64,000 bases of DNA, taken from Clostridiales bacterium. Its GTDB lineage: Bacteria; Bacillota; Clostridia; Clostridiales; Clostridiaceae. The position numbers and the translations under genes were made by a program. The stretch covers positions 1 to 64,000 of the forward strand of contig JAAYPK010000019.1 of the NCBI GenBank assembly GCA_012519845.1, given 5' to 3'. This document shows positions 55,414 through 64,000 of this stretch, in pieces; positions within the stretch are counted from its first letter, which is position 1, and every line of letters begins with the position of its first letter. The notes beneath the pieces are model-generated. The model was not told the origin of the DNA and searched no databases. It saw nothing but the letters and a program-made list of their open reading frames with translations.

Positions 55414-56148
55414 TTATCCCTCCTTGCTATTACTTGCAACAATTAAAATATTAACTCTTCTATTAATTGCTCTATTCTCATCTGAATCATTTGCAACTAA
55501 TGGTTTTACTTCTCCACAGCCTTGTGACAAAAACCTTGTTTCATTTTGACTCTTTTCTTCAGTAAAGTATCTTAACACCCTTGAAGCTCTAGCTCCAGAA
55601 AGTTCCCAATTTGATGGGAATTGTGCTGTTTTTATTGGAACATTGTCAGTATGTCCCTCAATAATAATATTATTTGGAAGTGTGGAAATTAAAGCATTAA
55701 TCTTATCTAAAACATCAAAGGAATCTTCTTTTAATTCTGCTTCACCAGTTTCAAATAAAATACTATCCTTTAATTGAATTATTACTCCTCTTTCATCTGA
55801 AATAATAGAAACTACTGATGCTAAATCATTAGATTCTACAAACTCCTTAACTTCTTCATAAGTTTGATTCTCTGCTCCTTCTCCTTCTTCATCAGTTGGC
55901 TCAATTTTTGACTCTCCACCAATTAAAGGTACCTGACCATCATAAATATCATATTCAAGAATTGAATTTGCACTTGACCCTGTTAATACCTGATTTAATG
56001 CTTGCGAAATTTGTTTCAATTTTTGGGTATCAACAGATGATATTGAATAAAGAAGAACAAAAAACGTAAGTAATAATGTTACTGTATCTGCATATGTATC
56101 AATCCAATTACTCTCAGGTAATTTAGGTTTTTCTCTTTTTCTTGCCAT
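55414..56148 (-). CDS. motB: Flagellar stator protein MotB
   Basis: A 244-residue protein with one membrane helix (TVTLLLTFFVLLYSIS) preceded by the ion-binding aspartate, Asp21 (YADTVTLL). The OmpA-like peptidoglycan-binding domain has IIEGHTDNVPI and NWELSGARASRVLRYF. With MotA it forms the torque-generating ion channel. Tight spacing to motA and fliL. Confidence 0.96.
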   Translation of the reverse strand: MARKREKPKLPESNWIDTYADTVTLLLTFFVLLYSISSVDTQKLKQISQALNQVLTGSSANSILEYDIYDGQVPLIGGESKIEPTDEEGEGAENQTYEEVKEFVESNDLASVVSIISDERGVIIQLKDSILFETGEAELKEDSFDVLDKINALISTLPNNIIIEGHTDNVPIKTAQFPSNWELSGARASRVLRYFTEEKSQNETRFLSQGCGEVKPLVANDSDENRAINRRVNILIVASNSKEG

Positions 56149-56151
56149 AAC

Positions 56152-56955
56152 CTATACAACCCCTTCACTACTCTCTTGAACAGTAGATAAGTATTTAATT
56201 CTTTCATTTGGTTCCAAATATGTTAATAATTTTTCTTCTACTATTCTCGGATTTACTCCTGATTGAATTGCAAGTATTCCTTCTAGCATCATTTCTCTTT
56301 CCTTAACTTCTTTTGAACTTTTTCTTGCTAAGTTTGCAGCAATAGGATTACAGAACATATTTGCAAGTATTGATCCGTAAAATGTTGTTATTAATGCTTT
56401 ACCCATACCAGCTCCAATTGAAGCAGCATCAGATAAGTCTACAAGCATTTGTATTAACCCTATTAATGTTCCTAACATACCAAAAGCTGGAGCATATGCA
56501 CCCCACATTGAAAAAATAGCAGAAGAAGAATTATGTCTGCTTTCCATTTCTTCAATTTCTAATTCCATAATACTTTTAATAGTATCTGGTTCAATACCAT
56601 CTACCACCATTTGAAGTCCCTTCTTTAAAAATGCATCATCTAACTTAGATATATCATCTTCTAAAGATAAAAGTCCTTCCTTTCTAGCCCTTTTTGATAA
56701 TGCTGAAAATTGATTAACCACTTCTATGTTAGAAGATTTTTTTTCTTTAAAGGATTGTACAAATAGTTTACCTAATTTTTTAAGATCATCATTATTAATT
56801 GAAACTAATACTGCTCCTAATGATCCTCCAACTGTTATAAATATAGATTGGTAATCCCAGAAAATAGCATAACCAGCTGAAGAATTCATTCCCCAAATCA
56901 TTAAAACAATTCCTATTACTAGTCCAATCCCTGTTAAAGCATCTGACTTTTTCAT
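56152..56955 (-). CDS. motA: Flagellar stator protein MotA
   Basis: A 267-residue protein with four membrane helices. Family segments are SIFITVGGSLGAVLVS, the cytoplasmic loop with LEDDISKLDDAFLKKGLQMVVDG, and AFGMLGTLIGLIQML with the conserved proline pair region. It forms the stator with MotB and is the likely brake target of the PilZ protein. Confidence 0.96.
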   Translation of the reverse strand: MKKSDALTGIGLVIGIVLMIWGMNSSAGYAIFWDYQSIFITVGGSLGAVLVSINNDDLKKLGKLFVQSFKEKKSSNIEVVNQFSALSKRARKEGLLSLEDDISKLDDAFLKKGLQMVVDGIEPDTIKSIMELEIEEMESRHNSSSAIFSMWGAYAPAFGMLGTLIGLIQMLVDLSDAASIGAGMGKALITTFYGSILANMFCNPIAANLARKSSKEVKEREMMLEGILAIQSGVNPRIVEEKLLTYLEPNERIKYLSTVQESSEGVV

Positions 56956-56966
56956 ATTATTGCCTC

Positions 56967-57158
56967 CTATATTTTAAATGTAAAAATCTTATTTTTATAT
57001 CTAATTACTTTATCTTTAACTTCTTGTAAACTTTCTAATACAATATACCTTTTCCCATTTGTCAGCGTTATCAATGTTTCTGGAACTTCTTCTATCTTTT
57101 CAATATGATCTGCATTTAAAGTGAATCCAGTATTATCCATCCCAGTTAAATCAATCAT
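56967..57158 (-). CDS. flbD: Flagellar protein FlbD
   Basis: A 63-residue protein of the FlbD family (MIDLTGMDNTGFTLNADHIE...TLITLTNGKRYIVLES). The frame is open from an ATG at 57197, but the AGGAGGG site sits between that codon and the ATG at 57158, where family members begin. It is conserved between flgE and motA in Firmicutes; its role is not well defined. Confidence 0.9.
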   Translation of the reverse strand: MIDLTGMDNTGFTLNADHIEKIEEVPETLITLTNGKRYIVLESLQEVKDKVIRYKNKIFTFKI

Positions 57159-57184
57159 AAATTCCCTCCTAATAACTTTTATTT

Positions 57185-57210
57185 CGGGAATAAACAATAG
57201 TTTATTCCCG
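57185..57210. repeat. Perfect inverted repeat between flgE and flbD
   Basis: CGGGAATAAAC and GTTTATTCCCG (11 bases each) flank a 4-base loop, 18 bases past the flgE stop. No T-run follows on the minus strand, so it is more likely an mRNA processing or stabilising hairpin than a terminator. Confidence 0.6.
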
Positions 57211-57228
57211 ACTTTATTATATTGTTAA

Positions 57229-59895
57229 CTATCTTTTTAAATTAATAATATCTTGTAAGATTTCATCTCCAGTATTAATTATCTTACCATTTGCTTGGAA
57301 AGCTCTTGTAGCTGTAATCATATCAGTAAATTGTTCAGCTAAATCAACATTTGACATTTCAAGCATGTTTTGTACCATTTCACCATATCCTAAGCTGTTA
57401 TCGTCTCCTAATGTTCCTACACCACATTTAATTAATGCATCACCTGAGTTAACAGACATTGTATATAAATTTCCACCCATTTTAGTTAGACCTTCTGGGT
57501 TTTGGAAGTTTGCCATAGCAATTTGTCCAAGTGCTGCCACTCTTCCATCTTCTAACATACCATTTATTACACCATTTTTATCAATTGTAAAACTTGTTAC
57601 TCTTAATTCTGTATCTGTTCCTGGTATTCTTACTTTGTCTGGTATTTTCATACTTTTTAAAGCTCCATCATAGGCATATACATCATTTGTTCCATCAACA
57701 AAGTTTATTGTTCCATTCTCATTAATACTTTGAACTGGAGTACCACCATATGTTTCCTCTGATTCAGTTCCATTTATTACAACTGGTGCTCCTGATACAG
57801 TTACCACTTGATTAATATTTTCTTGTTGTAATGTTCTATTTATTGCATTTTGAATTGCTTGAGCATTTAATGAACCTGATACAAAGTCTCCATTAATGGT
57901 AATTGTCTTTGTATTATTATTTATTGTAGCTTCTGTTTTTGTACCAGATGTAATATTCCCTACTTGAATTTTATATCCATTTAAATATGAACCTTCTGAA
58001 AAATTAAATTTAAGATTTAATGCTTCAGCTTCTCCTGGTGCTAAATCATCTTCTCCACCTTCAACAGTGTTACTAACTAATCCAGAATATACTTTTGAAG
58101 ATCCTGATATTTTTACACTTTCAGTAATTGATGCAGCATTTAAAGCACTATTAATTGCATCTTGTAAATTTGTTCTTGTTACAGCTCCTGGTGTAATAAA
58201 ATCACCACTTATTAACACTTGTTTATTAGTACTATCAACAACAGCTGACAAACCTGGTGTATTTATATCAGCAATAACAAATTCATATCCATCTAAAGCT
58301 GATGCCAATGTTTTATCTGTTGCTGTTGGGAATTCAATTGTTAATCCTTGTGCAAGCTCTATATTCTTTGGTTTTACATAATCAACACCATCTGATCCAA
58401 ATTCAACTATTGCTGTGCTATCATTAACTCCAGTACCTCCTGCAGCAACTGTTAATTCTGCATTAATTCCAGCTTTAGTTAAAGCATAATTAAGCTTTGT
58501 TTGTAATTGGTCTGGAGTAACTGAAGTCATATCACCATCAACTCTTATTGCCTTTGATACTTTATCAACAGTAACATTTAAAGCAGTTCCTGTTGTTGTA
58601 TCTCCATATTTTATTGTGAATCCATTAAGTGAGGATCCATAACCATCGCTTATATCACTGCCAATTACATATGTACCAAAATTTGCAGTTAATCCTGTAT
58701 TGCCGTCTTTATCTGTTAATGTTGGTGCTTTTGCAACTATTGTTTCAGATGTTTTTGCACTTATTCCTGATAAATTTAATGCCGAACCAGAAATAGATTT
58801 AACTCCTTGATCAACACCTGCTGTTGTTAATGCTGAATTAATTACTTCCTTTAAATCTTTTGCAGTTACAGCACCGCTTGTCATAAAATCCCCATTAATT
58901 ACAACAGTTTTTTCAGTTGTATTTACATTTGCAGATAACCCAGCTTCATTGATTTTTCCTATTTGGAATGTATACCCGTTAATAGCAGCCCCTTCTTCAA
59001 ATTGTAATGTAAATCCACCTACTGTTACATTTCCTGGTGCAGTTTTTGATGTACCACCTTTAATAGCTTCAGTTGTTAAATCGTCAAAGGTTTGTGTTTT
59101 TCCTGTTACATAAATTGCTTGAGATATACCAGCTGATGATAAACCTTTTGTAATAGCATTTTGAATAGCATTAGCATCTAATGTTCCTGTTGAAGAAAAA
59201 TCTCCATTTAAAGTTATTATCTTTGTTGATCTATCTACAGTTGCAGATGTAACTGTATTTGGCCCTATTTGCCCTAATACTATTTTATATCCGTTTAATT
59301 GTGATCCAGGACCAAATTTAAAATCATATCCTGCTGATGAAACGCTGTTTGAAGATTGTTCAGTAGCTGGTCTTGAGCTATCATCATTAGTTAATGAGTA
59401 ACCCATTATCCTATATCCATCACCAGTTAATAAATTTCCTTCACTATCTTTAATAAATGAACCATCTCTTGTATACATTAATGATGATCCACTTGTTGAT
59501 AAGGAATTGTCATCAATTGTATGAGTTCCTGCTGCATGATTAACTTGAATTTGAGAATCTCCATTTATAACAGGTCCATTACTTACAATGAAGAAACCTG
59601 CCTTATCAATAGCAACATCTAGAGTTCTTCCAGTAGATTGTAAATTTCCATAAGTCATAATACTATCAATACTTGCAAGTTGTGCTCCAAGTCCTACCTG
59701 GCTTGCATTAACACCACCTTGTGATCCTGTTGGAGCCATTGCATTTTTAACATTTTGACTTAACATATCTGTAAATCTTGCTCTTTGTGATTTAAAACTT
59801 GTAGTCCCTACATTAGCTATATTATTTCCTATTACATCAAGCTTTGTTTGGTTTACTTTCATTCCACTTATACCTGAATACATTGATCTTAACAT
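57229..59895 (-). CDS. flgE: Flagellar hook protein FlgE with five internal repeats
   Basis: An 888-residue hook protein, about twice the usual size. The N-terminus (SMYSGISGMKVNQTKLDVIGNN, NVGTTSFKSQRA) and C-terminus (SNVDLAEQFTDMITATRAFQANGKII) are standard FlgE. Between about residues 186 and 718 lie five tandem repeats of roughly 100 residues (starting near 186, 285, 400, 507 and 622). Each has a LNGYxxxxGxI segment, a TKxxxINGDFxSxG segment and an AIQNAIN...AGIxQxVxVSG segment; the third is the most divergent. The repeats should form the outer domain of the hook. It is exported by the flagellar system. A GGAGG site precedes the ATG. Confidence 0.92.
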   Translation of the reverse strand: MLRSMYSGISGMKVNQTKLDVIGNNIANVGTTSFKSQRARFTDMLSQNVKNAMAPTGSQGGVNASQVGLGAQLASIDSIMTYGNLQSTGRTLDVAIDKAGFFIVSNGPVINGDSQIQVNHAAGTHTIDDNSLSTSGSSLMYTRDGSFIKDSEGNLLTGDGYRIMGYSLTNDDSSRPATEQSSNSVSSAGYDFKFGPGSQLNGYKIVLGQIGPNTVTSATVDRSTKIITLNGDFSSTGTLDANAIQNAITKGLSSAGISQAIYVTGKTQTFDDLTTEAIKGGTSKTAPGNVTVGGFTLQFEEGAAINGYTFQIGKINEAGLSANVNTTEKTVVINGDFMTSGAVTAKDLKEVINSALTTAGVDQGVKSISGSALNLSGISAKTSETIVAKAPTLTDKDGNTGLTANFGTYVIGSDISDGYGSSLNGFTIKYGDTTTGTALNVTVDKVSKAIRVDGDMTSVTPDQLQTKLNYALTKAGINAELTVAAGGTGVNDSTAIVEFGSDGVDYVKPKNIELAQGLTIEFPTATDKTLASALDGYEFVIADINTPGLSAVVDSTNKQVLISGDFITPGAVTRTNLQDAINSALNAASITESVKISGSSKVYSGLVSNTVEGGEDDLAPGEAEALNLKFNFSEGSYLNGYKIQVGNITSGTKTEATINNNTKTITINGDFVSGSLNAQAIQNAINRTLQQENINQVVTVSGAPVVINGTESEETYGGTPVQSINENGTINFVDGTNDVYAYDGALKSMKIPDKVRIPGTDTELRVTSFTIDKNGVINGMLEDGRVAALGQIAMANFQNPEGLTKMGGNLYTMSVNSGDALIKCGVGTLGDDNSLGYGEMVQNMLEMSNVDLAEQFTDMITATRAFQANGKIINTGDEILQDIINLKR

Positions 59896-59926
59896 TTTTT
59901 AACCTCCACTCTTATCTTTTAAAATT

Positions 59927-59950
59927 ACTTGCTTCTATCAATCAGCAAGT
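59927..59950. repeat. Small hairpin in the flgE leader
   Basis: ACTTGC and GCAAGT arms with a 12-base loop lie about 30 bases upstream of flgE. A second ribosome-site-like AAGGAGG on the minus strand sits just before the hairpin, away from the flgE start; it precedes no convincing reading frame. Confidence 0.35.
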
Positions 59951-59982
59951 TAGTAAGGCCTCCTTATTAAATACGGTCCAGC

Positions 59983-60372
59983 CTATAAAATTACTACACT
60001 ATCTATATTCGTAAATATATTTTCTCCTGCTCTATCCTTCTCTACTGCAGTAATAATTGTTTTATTTTCAATACTTGTAACTAAAGCTACGTCCTTGTAT
60101 AACATTACAGAATTCTTCGAGCCTTTACCTTCTGCCAATTTAAATCCTTTTTCAATAACTTCCATATCCTTATCAGAAAAATCTATATTTTTTAATCTTT
60201 CTGAAGCATGTTTAGATACGGTAAAACCTTTAGTTTCATCAATCTTTTTATTTAATATGTCTTGGAAATTAGTCTTGGATTTATTTTTATCCTTTGTTAT
60301 ATTATTGGTATTTTGAAAGCCCCCTATATTACCTACAGGGTATGCTTTTCCATTTACAATTCTATAACCCAT
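59983..60372 (-). CDS. Flagellar operon protein (TIGR02530-like)
   Basis: A 129-residue protein with the family core FTVSKHASERLKNIDFSDKDMEVIEKGFKLAEGKGSKNSVMLYKD-type region and a C-terminal TAVEKDRAGENIFTNIDSVVIL. This conserved protein is usually encoded between flgD and flgE in Firmicutes; its function is unknown. AGGAGG lies 14 bases before the ATG. Confidence 0.88.
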   Translation of the reverse strand: MGYRIVNGKAYPVGNIGGFQNTNNITKDKNKSKTNFQDILNKKIDETKGFTVSKHASERLKNIDFSDKDMEVIEKGFKLAEGKGSKNSVMLYKDVALVTSIENKTIITAVEKDRAGENIFTNIDSVVIL

Positions 60373-60392
60373 AGTAATACTTTTAAATCCTC

Positions 60393-61100
60393 CTATTCAT
60401 TATCAGTACTATTTTCCACATCCTCACTACTAAAATCGCCAACTTTAACTATTTTGTCATAAGAATATTCCTTAATTTCTCCTGATTCTAATTCTACCCT
60501 AACTTTAATTGCTCCATTATCTTTGTATGTACCCTTTACTGTTCCAGTTACTGCTGGTAAATCCTTACCATTTTCATCTTGATCAACAATTTGCACTTCC
60601 TTGTTAATAAAAGATGATGCTAATAAAAACGACATATTACCATTAATATTTGTTAATGGCGGTATTGAATAGTCTGGAACTTCAACAATAGATACAATAT
60701 TTTCAACTGGAAAATCTTTTATTACATTTTTCCCATTTTCATTTACAGTCATATGTATTGTTGTCCCACTAGTCGTAGTTGAAACACTTTGAATAATTCC
60801 AGTAATTTGTACTCCTTGTGCATCTACATTACTTACTGTTGCACCCTTACCCACTAGATTTTGATTGGCAAATTTAGTCATTGTATTATTTAAATTTGTC
60901 ATTTGCTCCATGGCTGCAAATTGTGCTAATTGTGATACATATTGTGTTGAATCAATATCTGCAGTTGGATCTTGGTTTGCAAGTTCTGCTGCTAAAATAG
61001 TTAAAAAAGCGTTTTTATCAAGATCTTGCCCTGGTTTTACAATGGGAGTACCTAAATCAGTTTTATTTTGTCCTGCATAAATGCTTGCAACATTTGCCAT
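60393..61100 (-). CDS. flgD: Flagellar hook assembly protein FlgD
   Basis: A 235-residue hook-cap protein. The N-terminal conserved part LDKNAFLTILAAELANQDPTADIDSTQYVSQLAQFAAMEQMTNLN-type is diagnostic, and the C-terminal half is a variable beta domain. FlgD sits at the hook tip and guides FlgE assembly, then leaves. AGGAGG precedes the ATG. Confidence 0.95.
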   Translation of the reverse strand: MANVASIYAGQNKTDLGTPIVKPGQDLDKNAFLTILAAELANQDPTADIDSTQYVSQLAQFAAMEQMTNLNNTMTKFANQNLVGKGATVSNVDAQGVQITGIIQSVSTTTSGTTIHMTVNENGKNVIKDFPVENIVSIVEVPDYSIPPLTNINGNMSFLLASSFINKEVQIVDQDENGKDLPAVTGTVKGTYKDNGAIKVRVELESGEIKEYSYDKIVKVGDFSSEDVENSTDNE

Positions 61101-61110
61101 TTTATACCTC

Positions 61111-62451
61111 CTAAGCTAACATATTTATATTACTTATTTCTTCTTCTTCCTCTAAAATTTCATCTGTACTAATTTCTGAGATTCTACTACTTTCTGTAGC
61201 GTTTTTTCTATCTTCCTCACTACCTTTAAATGGATTGTTAGAAGAAGTTTGATCCTTAAAAAATGTAGTATCTTCGTATAGTGATATATCTACATTTTGG
61301 ATTTTTATATTTTGCTCTCCTAAATATTTTTTTATGTTTTCTAGATTTTGAGAAATTAAATTATAAGTGTCTTTAGAGGATGCCTTTAACTCAGCTCTTG
61401 TAGTCCCTTCCTCTTGAATAATTTTAATAACCATTTCCCCTAATTCTTTAGGATTAATTCTAACCATCAGCTCTTTTATTCCATTGTTTGACATATATTT
61501 TATATTTTTAACAATATCCTCAGCCATAGTTTGTCTATTTATAGAATGTACTTCAGTAATATTTTCAGCTTTATTTACATTATTATTTATCAAAGTAAAC
61601 TTGCTACTTACATTGTCTCCATCATTTAAAATATTCTTTAAAATCTTTTCTTCTTTTTCTATGCTTTTACTAAAATTATTCTTTTCTTCTGGAGCTTCTT
61701 CACTATTACTTTCCTTTGAAACTATTACTTCATTTTCTTCAACATTATCTGTAATAACTTTTGATGTTGTTATAGCATTATTTTTTTCATTATCATTTGT
61801 GTTGCTTATTTTAGAATTTATTTTCTTTAATAGATTTGTTAATTCGTCTAATTTACTTTCTACATTTTCATTTGTCAGTACTTTTTCGCTGTTTGTATCT
61901 GCTTTTAACAAATCAACTGTATTTTGAAGTTCTTTATTTATTTCAGTAATTTCAACATTGTCTACATTATTTGTAATGATGTTTTTAATTTCATCTAAAT
62001 TATTTGTATCAAATAAATCTAAAAATGAGTCTATAACATTTTTATTTTGGTCTTGAGTATCATTTATTACTTCATCAAATGCTGATAATTTTCCATTTAT
62101 TTCACTTAATAGATTTTGTAATTCATTTTTAAGATTGTCTGTATTAATGCTACTGTTAGATATTACATCATTTATATCTTTAACAAGATTACTTAGTAAC
62201 TGAATTAATGTATCTATTGACTCAGTACTATCACTATTACATTCATCAGCTTCATCAACATTTTGATCTTCTTTACTTTCTACTTTATTGTTCTTAATAT
62301 TTGTACTTTTACTTATCACAACATTTTTATTATTATCTATTTTATCTTTTAAAACTATGTCAAACTTGTTCTTCTTTGTATTTTTAGTAGTTACCTTAGT
62401 ATCATTAGAATTAATTGATTCTATTAACTTATTATAATAATTCACCTTCAC
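61111..62451 (-). CDS. fliK: Flagellar hook-length control protein FliK
   Basis: A 446-residue protein whose first 300 residues are Asn/Asp/Lys-rich, low in complexity and probably disordered. Residues about 325-420 form the Flg_hook domain (LMVRINPKELGEMVIKI, LKASSKDTYNLISQNLENIKKYL). FliK measures hook length and triggers the FlhB switch. The start is GTG, overlapping the fliJ stop (GTGA) with GGAGGTGAG just upstream. Confidence 0.9.
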   Translation of the reverse strand: MKVNYYNKLIESINSNDTKVTTKNTKKNKFDIVLKDKIDNNKNVVISKSTNIKNNKVESKEDQNVDEADECNSDSTESIDTLIQLLSNLVKDINDVISNSSINTDNLKNELQNLLSEINGKLSAFDEVINDTQDQNKNVIDSFLDLFDTNNLDEIKNIITNNVDNVEITEINKELQNTVDLLKADTNSEKVLTNENVESKLDELTNLLKKINSKISNTNDNEKNNAITTSKVITDNVEENEVIVSKESNSEEAPEEKNNFSKSIEKEEKILKNILNDGDNVSSKFTLINNNVNKAENITEVHSINRQTMAEDIVKNIKYMSNNGIKELMVRINPKELGEMVIKIIQEEGTTRAELKASSKDTYNLISQNLENIKKYLGEQNIKIQNVDISLYEDTTFFKDQTSSNNPFKGSEEDRKNATESSRISEISTDEILEEEEEISNINMLA

Positions 62452-62900
62452 TTTTTCTCACCTCCTTTCAAGTTATTTCTTATGTATCCGTAAAGAGCAA
62501 ACTCATCATTATTTATCTGTTCAATTCTATTTTGCTCTTTAATAAATTCCTCACATTTCTTTTCCTTTAATCTAGAAACTGTTTTTCTATCTTTTTGCTT
62601 TTCTTTTAAATCTAATCTTCTTACTTCTAATTCTCTTGACTTAATTACCAATTCTTTTTCTTTATTCTTAATTCCACCTTGTAGTGCAAATAAATAATTT
62701 CTTTTTATCTTTTGATAAATTACGTCTTCACCAGGCTTAATACCCTTATATTTGTTATAGCTATCTTTAAGATTATTTAATTCTTCCTCTGTTTTCATTT
62801 TTTCTTCTTTACTTTTAGAAAACTTTCTTTTACTTTCTTCTTCTCTGTCCTCTCTTATTTCAAGTAACTTTTCTAAAGAAAATTTATATGCTACAGCCAT
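62448..62900 (-). CDS. fliJ: Flagellar export chaperone FliJ
   Basis: A 150-residue, nearly fully helical, highly charged coiled coil (SLEKLLEIREDREEESKRKF at its start). Size, composition and place between fliI and fliK identify FliJ, the central stalk that links the FliI ATPase to FlhA. AGGAGG precedes the ATG. Confidence 0.9.
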   Translation of the reverse strand: MAVAYKFSLEKLLEIREDREEESKRKFSKSKEEKMKTEEELNNLKDSYNKYKGIKPGEDVIYQKIKRNYLFALQGGIKNKEKELVIKSRELEVRRLDLKEKQKDRKTVSRLKEKKCEEFIKEQNRIEQINNDEFALYGYIRNNLKGGEKK

Positions 62901-62911
62901 TTAAAATCCTC

Positions 62912-64000
62912 CTATCCTTGAAACATTGAAATTAATCTTTTAATTGTTTCATCAAAACCAGATTTTTCATTTATACCTTGCTTTAAGAAATTCTCAATTA
63001 CATCGTAAAAACTTATAGCCATATCAATTTTTTTATTGCTTCCCTTTACATATGCACCAATATTTATCAAGTCTTCTGATTCTTTATATGTTGCAAGTAG
63101 ATCTCTAGCAATAGAAGCTGCGCTTTTATGATTTTCCTCCGCTATTTGAGACATTAATCTACTAACACTGTTTAAAATATCAATTGCTGGATAATGATTT
63201 TTATGAGCTAGATCTCTAGAAAGAACAATATGTCCATCAAGAATACCTCTTACAGCATCTGCAATTGGTTCATTAAAATCATCTCCGTCAACAAGAACTG
63301 TATAAAAAGCTGTAATGGATCCTTTATCAGATGTTCCTGACCTTTCCATCAATTCAGGGAGCTTAGCAAAAACTGATGGGGTATATCCTTTTGTTGCAGG
63401 CGGTTCTCCAATTGCTAGTCCTACTTCTCTTTGAGCCATAGCAAATCTAGTTACAGAATCCATCATCAATATTACTTTTTTGCCTTTATCTCTAAAATAT
63501 TCAGCTATTGCTGTAGCAGTTAATGCACCTTTAATTCTTATTAAGGCTGGTTTATCAGATGTAGCACATACAACAACTGATTTTTTCATTCCTTCTTCCC
63601 CTAAATCTTTCTCAATAAATTCAAGAACTTCCCTGCCTCTTTCACCAATTAACGCAATTACATTAACTTCCGCCTTAGCTTCTCTTGCAATCATTCCTAA
63701 AGTAGTACTTTTACCAACTCCACTTCCTGCAAATATACCTATTCTTTGTCCTTCCCCTACAGTTAAAAAACCATCAATAGCTCTTACCCCTGTAGGCATA
63801 ACTTCTGTTATTCTTTTTCTTGTTAATGGATCTGGTGGTTGATTTTCTAATGGATATCCTTCTCCAGTTAGCTCTTCCTTACTATTTAACTCATTGCCTA
63901 ATCCATCTAAAACTTTTCCAAGCAATTTAGTTGAACATTGGACTTCTAAAGGCCTATTTTGTGGTATAACTTTACATCCTGGTGCAATACCCTTAAGCTG
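62912..64000 (-). CDS. fliI: Flagellum-specific ATPase FliI (5' end beyond the window)
   Basis: The frame is open through the right edge, so the first 70-80 residues are missing; an internal ATG at 63925 is not the start. The visible 362 residues include the P-loop GIFAGSGVGKSTTLGM, ALIGERGREVLEFI, the Walker B LMMDSVTRFAMAQREV and LPELMERSG, as in F1-beta-like export ATPases. FliI powers early steps of substrate delivery to the export gate. It is followed by fliJ after 11 bases. Confidence 0.96.
   Translation of the reverse strand, partial: QLKGIAPGCKVIPQNRPLEVQCSTKLLGKVLDGLGNELNSKEELTGEGYPLENQPPDPLTRKRITEVMPTGVRAIDGFLTVGEGQRIGIFAGSGVGKSTTLGMIAREAKAEVNVIALIGERGREVLEFIEKDLGEEGMKKSVVVCATSDKPALIRIKGALTATAIAEYFRDKGKKVILMMDSVTRFAMAQREVGLAIGEPPATKGYTPSVFAKLPELMERSGTSDKGSITAFYTVLVDGDDFNEPIADAVRGILDGHIVLSRDLAHKNHYPAIDILNSVSRLMSQIAEENHKSAASIARDLLATYKESEDLINIGAYVKGSNKKIDMAISFYDVIENFLKQGINEKSGFDETIKRLISMFQG

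Noticed and set aside
61484..61927. Plus-strand frame of 147 codons inside fliK
   Set aside because: The hydrophobic, Phe/Ser-rich product is the mirror of the Asn/Lys-rich FliK region, not a membrane protein gene.
1..64000. CRISPR arrays, insertion sequences, tRNA or rRNA genes
   Set aside because: I saw no regularly spaced repeats, transposase genes with terminal repeats, or tRNA/rRNA-like sequences on either strand.

Overview
The window is AT-rich, almost entirely coding, and carries endospore genes (spoIIAA-spoIIAB-sigF and spoVAC-spoVAD-spoVAE) together with a large flagellar operon that contains a fused FliR-FlhB. That combination points to a motile, endospore-forming, low-GC Clostridium sensu stricto; I cannot name the species. 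Nearly every gene lies on the minus strand. The exceptions are a 51-codon gene at 26560, a 136-codon gene at 34636 and the pyrophosphatase at 40202.

Region 1 (1-11.4 kb) is accessory and surface related. It holds the 5' part of a SipW-dependent BsaA/TasA-like biofilm matrix protein, a MalT-like LuxR-family regulator whose promoter abuts a TetR-type inverted repeat, and a tight three-gene operon: a 1480-residue secreted multidomain surface protein, a 1138-residue protein with a transglutaminase-like core that lacks the catalytic cysteine and ends in a TNT-type NAD+ glycohydrolase toxin domain, and a 75-residue probable immunity protein.

Region 2 (11.4-26.4 kb) is mostly housekeeping and sporulation: holA, a comEC lacking the metallo-beta-lactamase part, a P-type ATPase with degenerate catalytic motifs, the spoVA and spoIIA operons, a Lon-type protease without a visible Walker A motif, an orphan trpB behind a promoter-terminator arrangement that looks like attenuation, dinB, and a DUF4003-like gene.

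Region 3 (26.4-43.7 kb) is metabolic. A queuosine salvage operon (radical SAM QueL-like lyase plus QueT transporter) is preceded by what reads as a preQ1-I riboswitch and terminator. Then come metY, an EIIC-EAL fusion (putative c-di-GMP phosphodiesterase), an HD phosphohydrolase, manA, the nifS-thiI tRNA thiolation pair, a calcium-type P-type ATPase, a CBS/DRTGG family II pyrophosphatase, an M20 peptidase and the relic of a short-chain dehydrogenase gene beside long hairpins.

Region 4 (43.7-64 kb) is one long flagellar operon read right to left: fliI (cut by the right edge), fliJ, fliK, flgD, a flagellar-operon protein, flgE (with five internal repeats), flbD, motA, motB, fliL, fliO, fliP, fliQ, fliR-flhB, flhA, flhF, flhG, a PilZ protein, fliA, a DUF6115 gene, a small membrane-protein gene with no normal start codon, flgF and flgG. 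It encodes the export gate, the stator, the hook and rod, a c-di-GMP receptor and the late flagellar sigma factor. The c-di-GMP signalling pair (PilZ protein, EAL protein) and the biofilm matrix gene suggest control of the motile-to-sessile switch.

The strongest leads for something new are the toroid/TG-like/TNT operon, the motif-degenerate P-type ATPase between spoVA and comEC, the repeat-expanded hook protein, and the unexplained leader and 3' RNA structures at trpB and below flgG.
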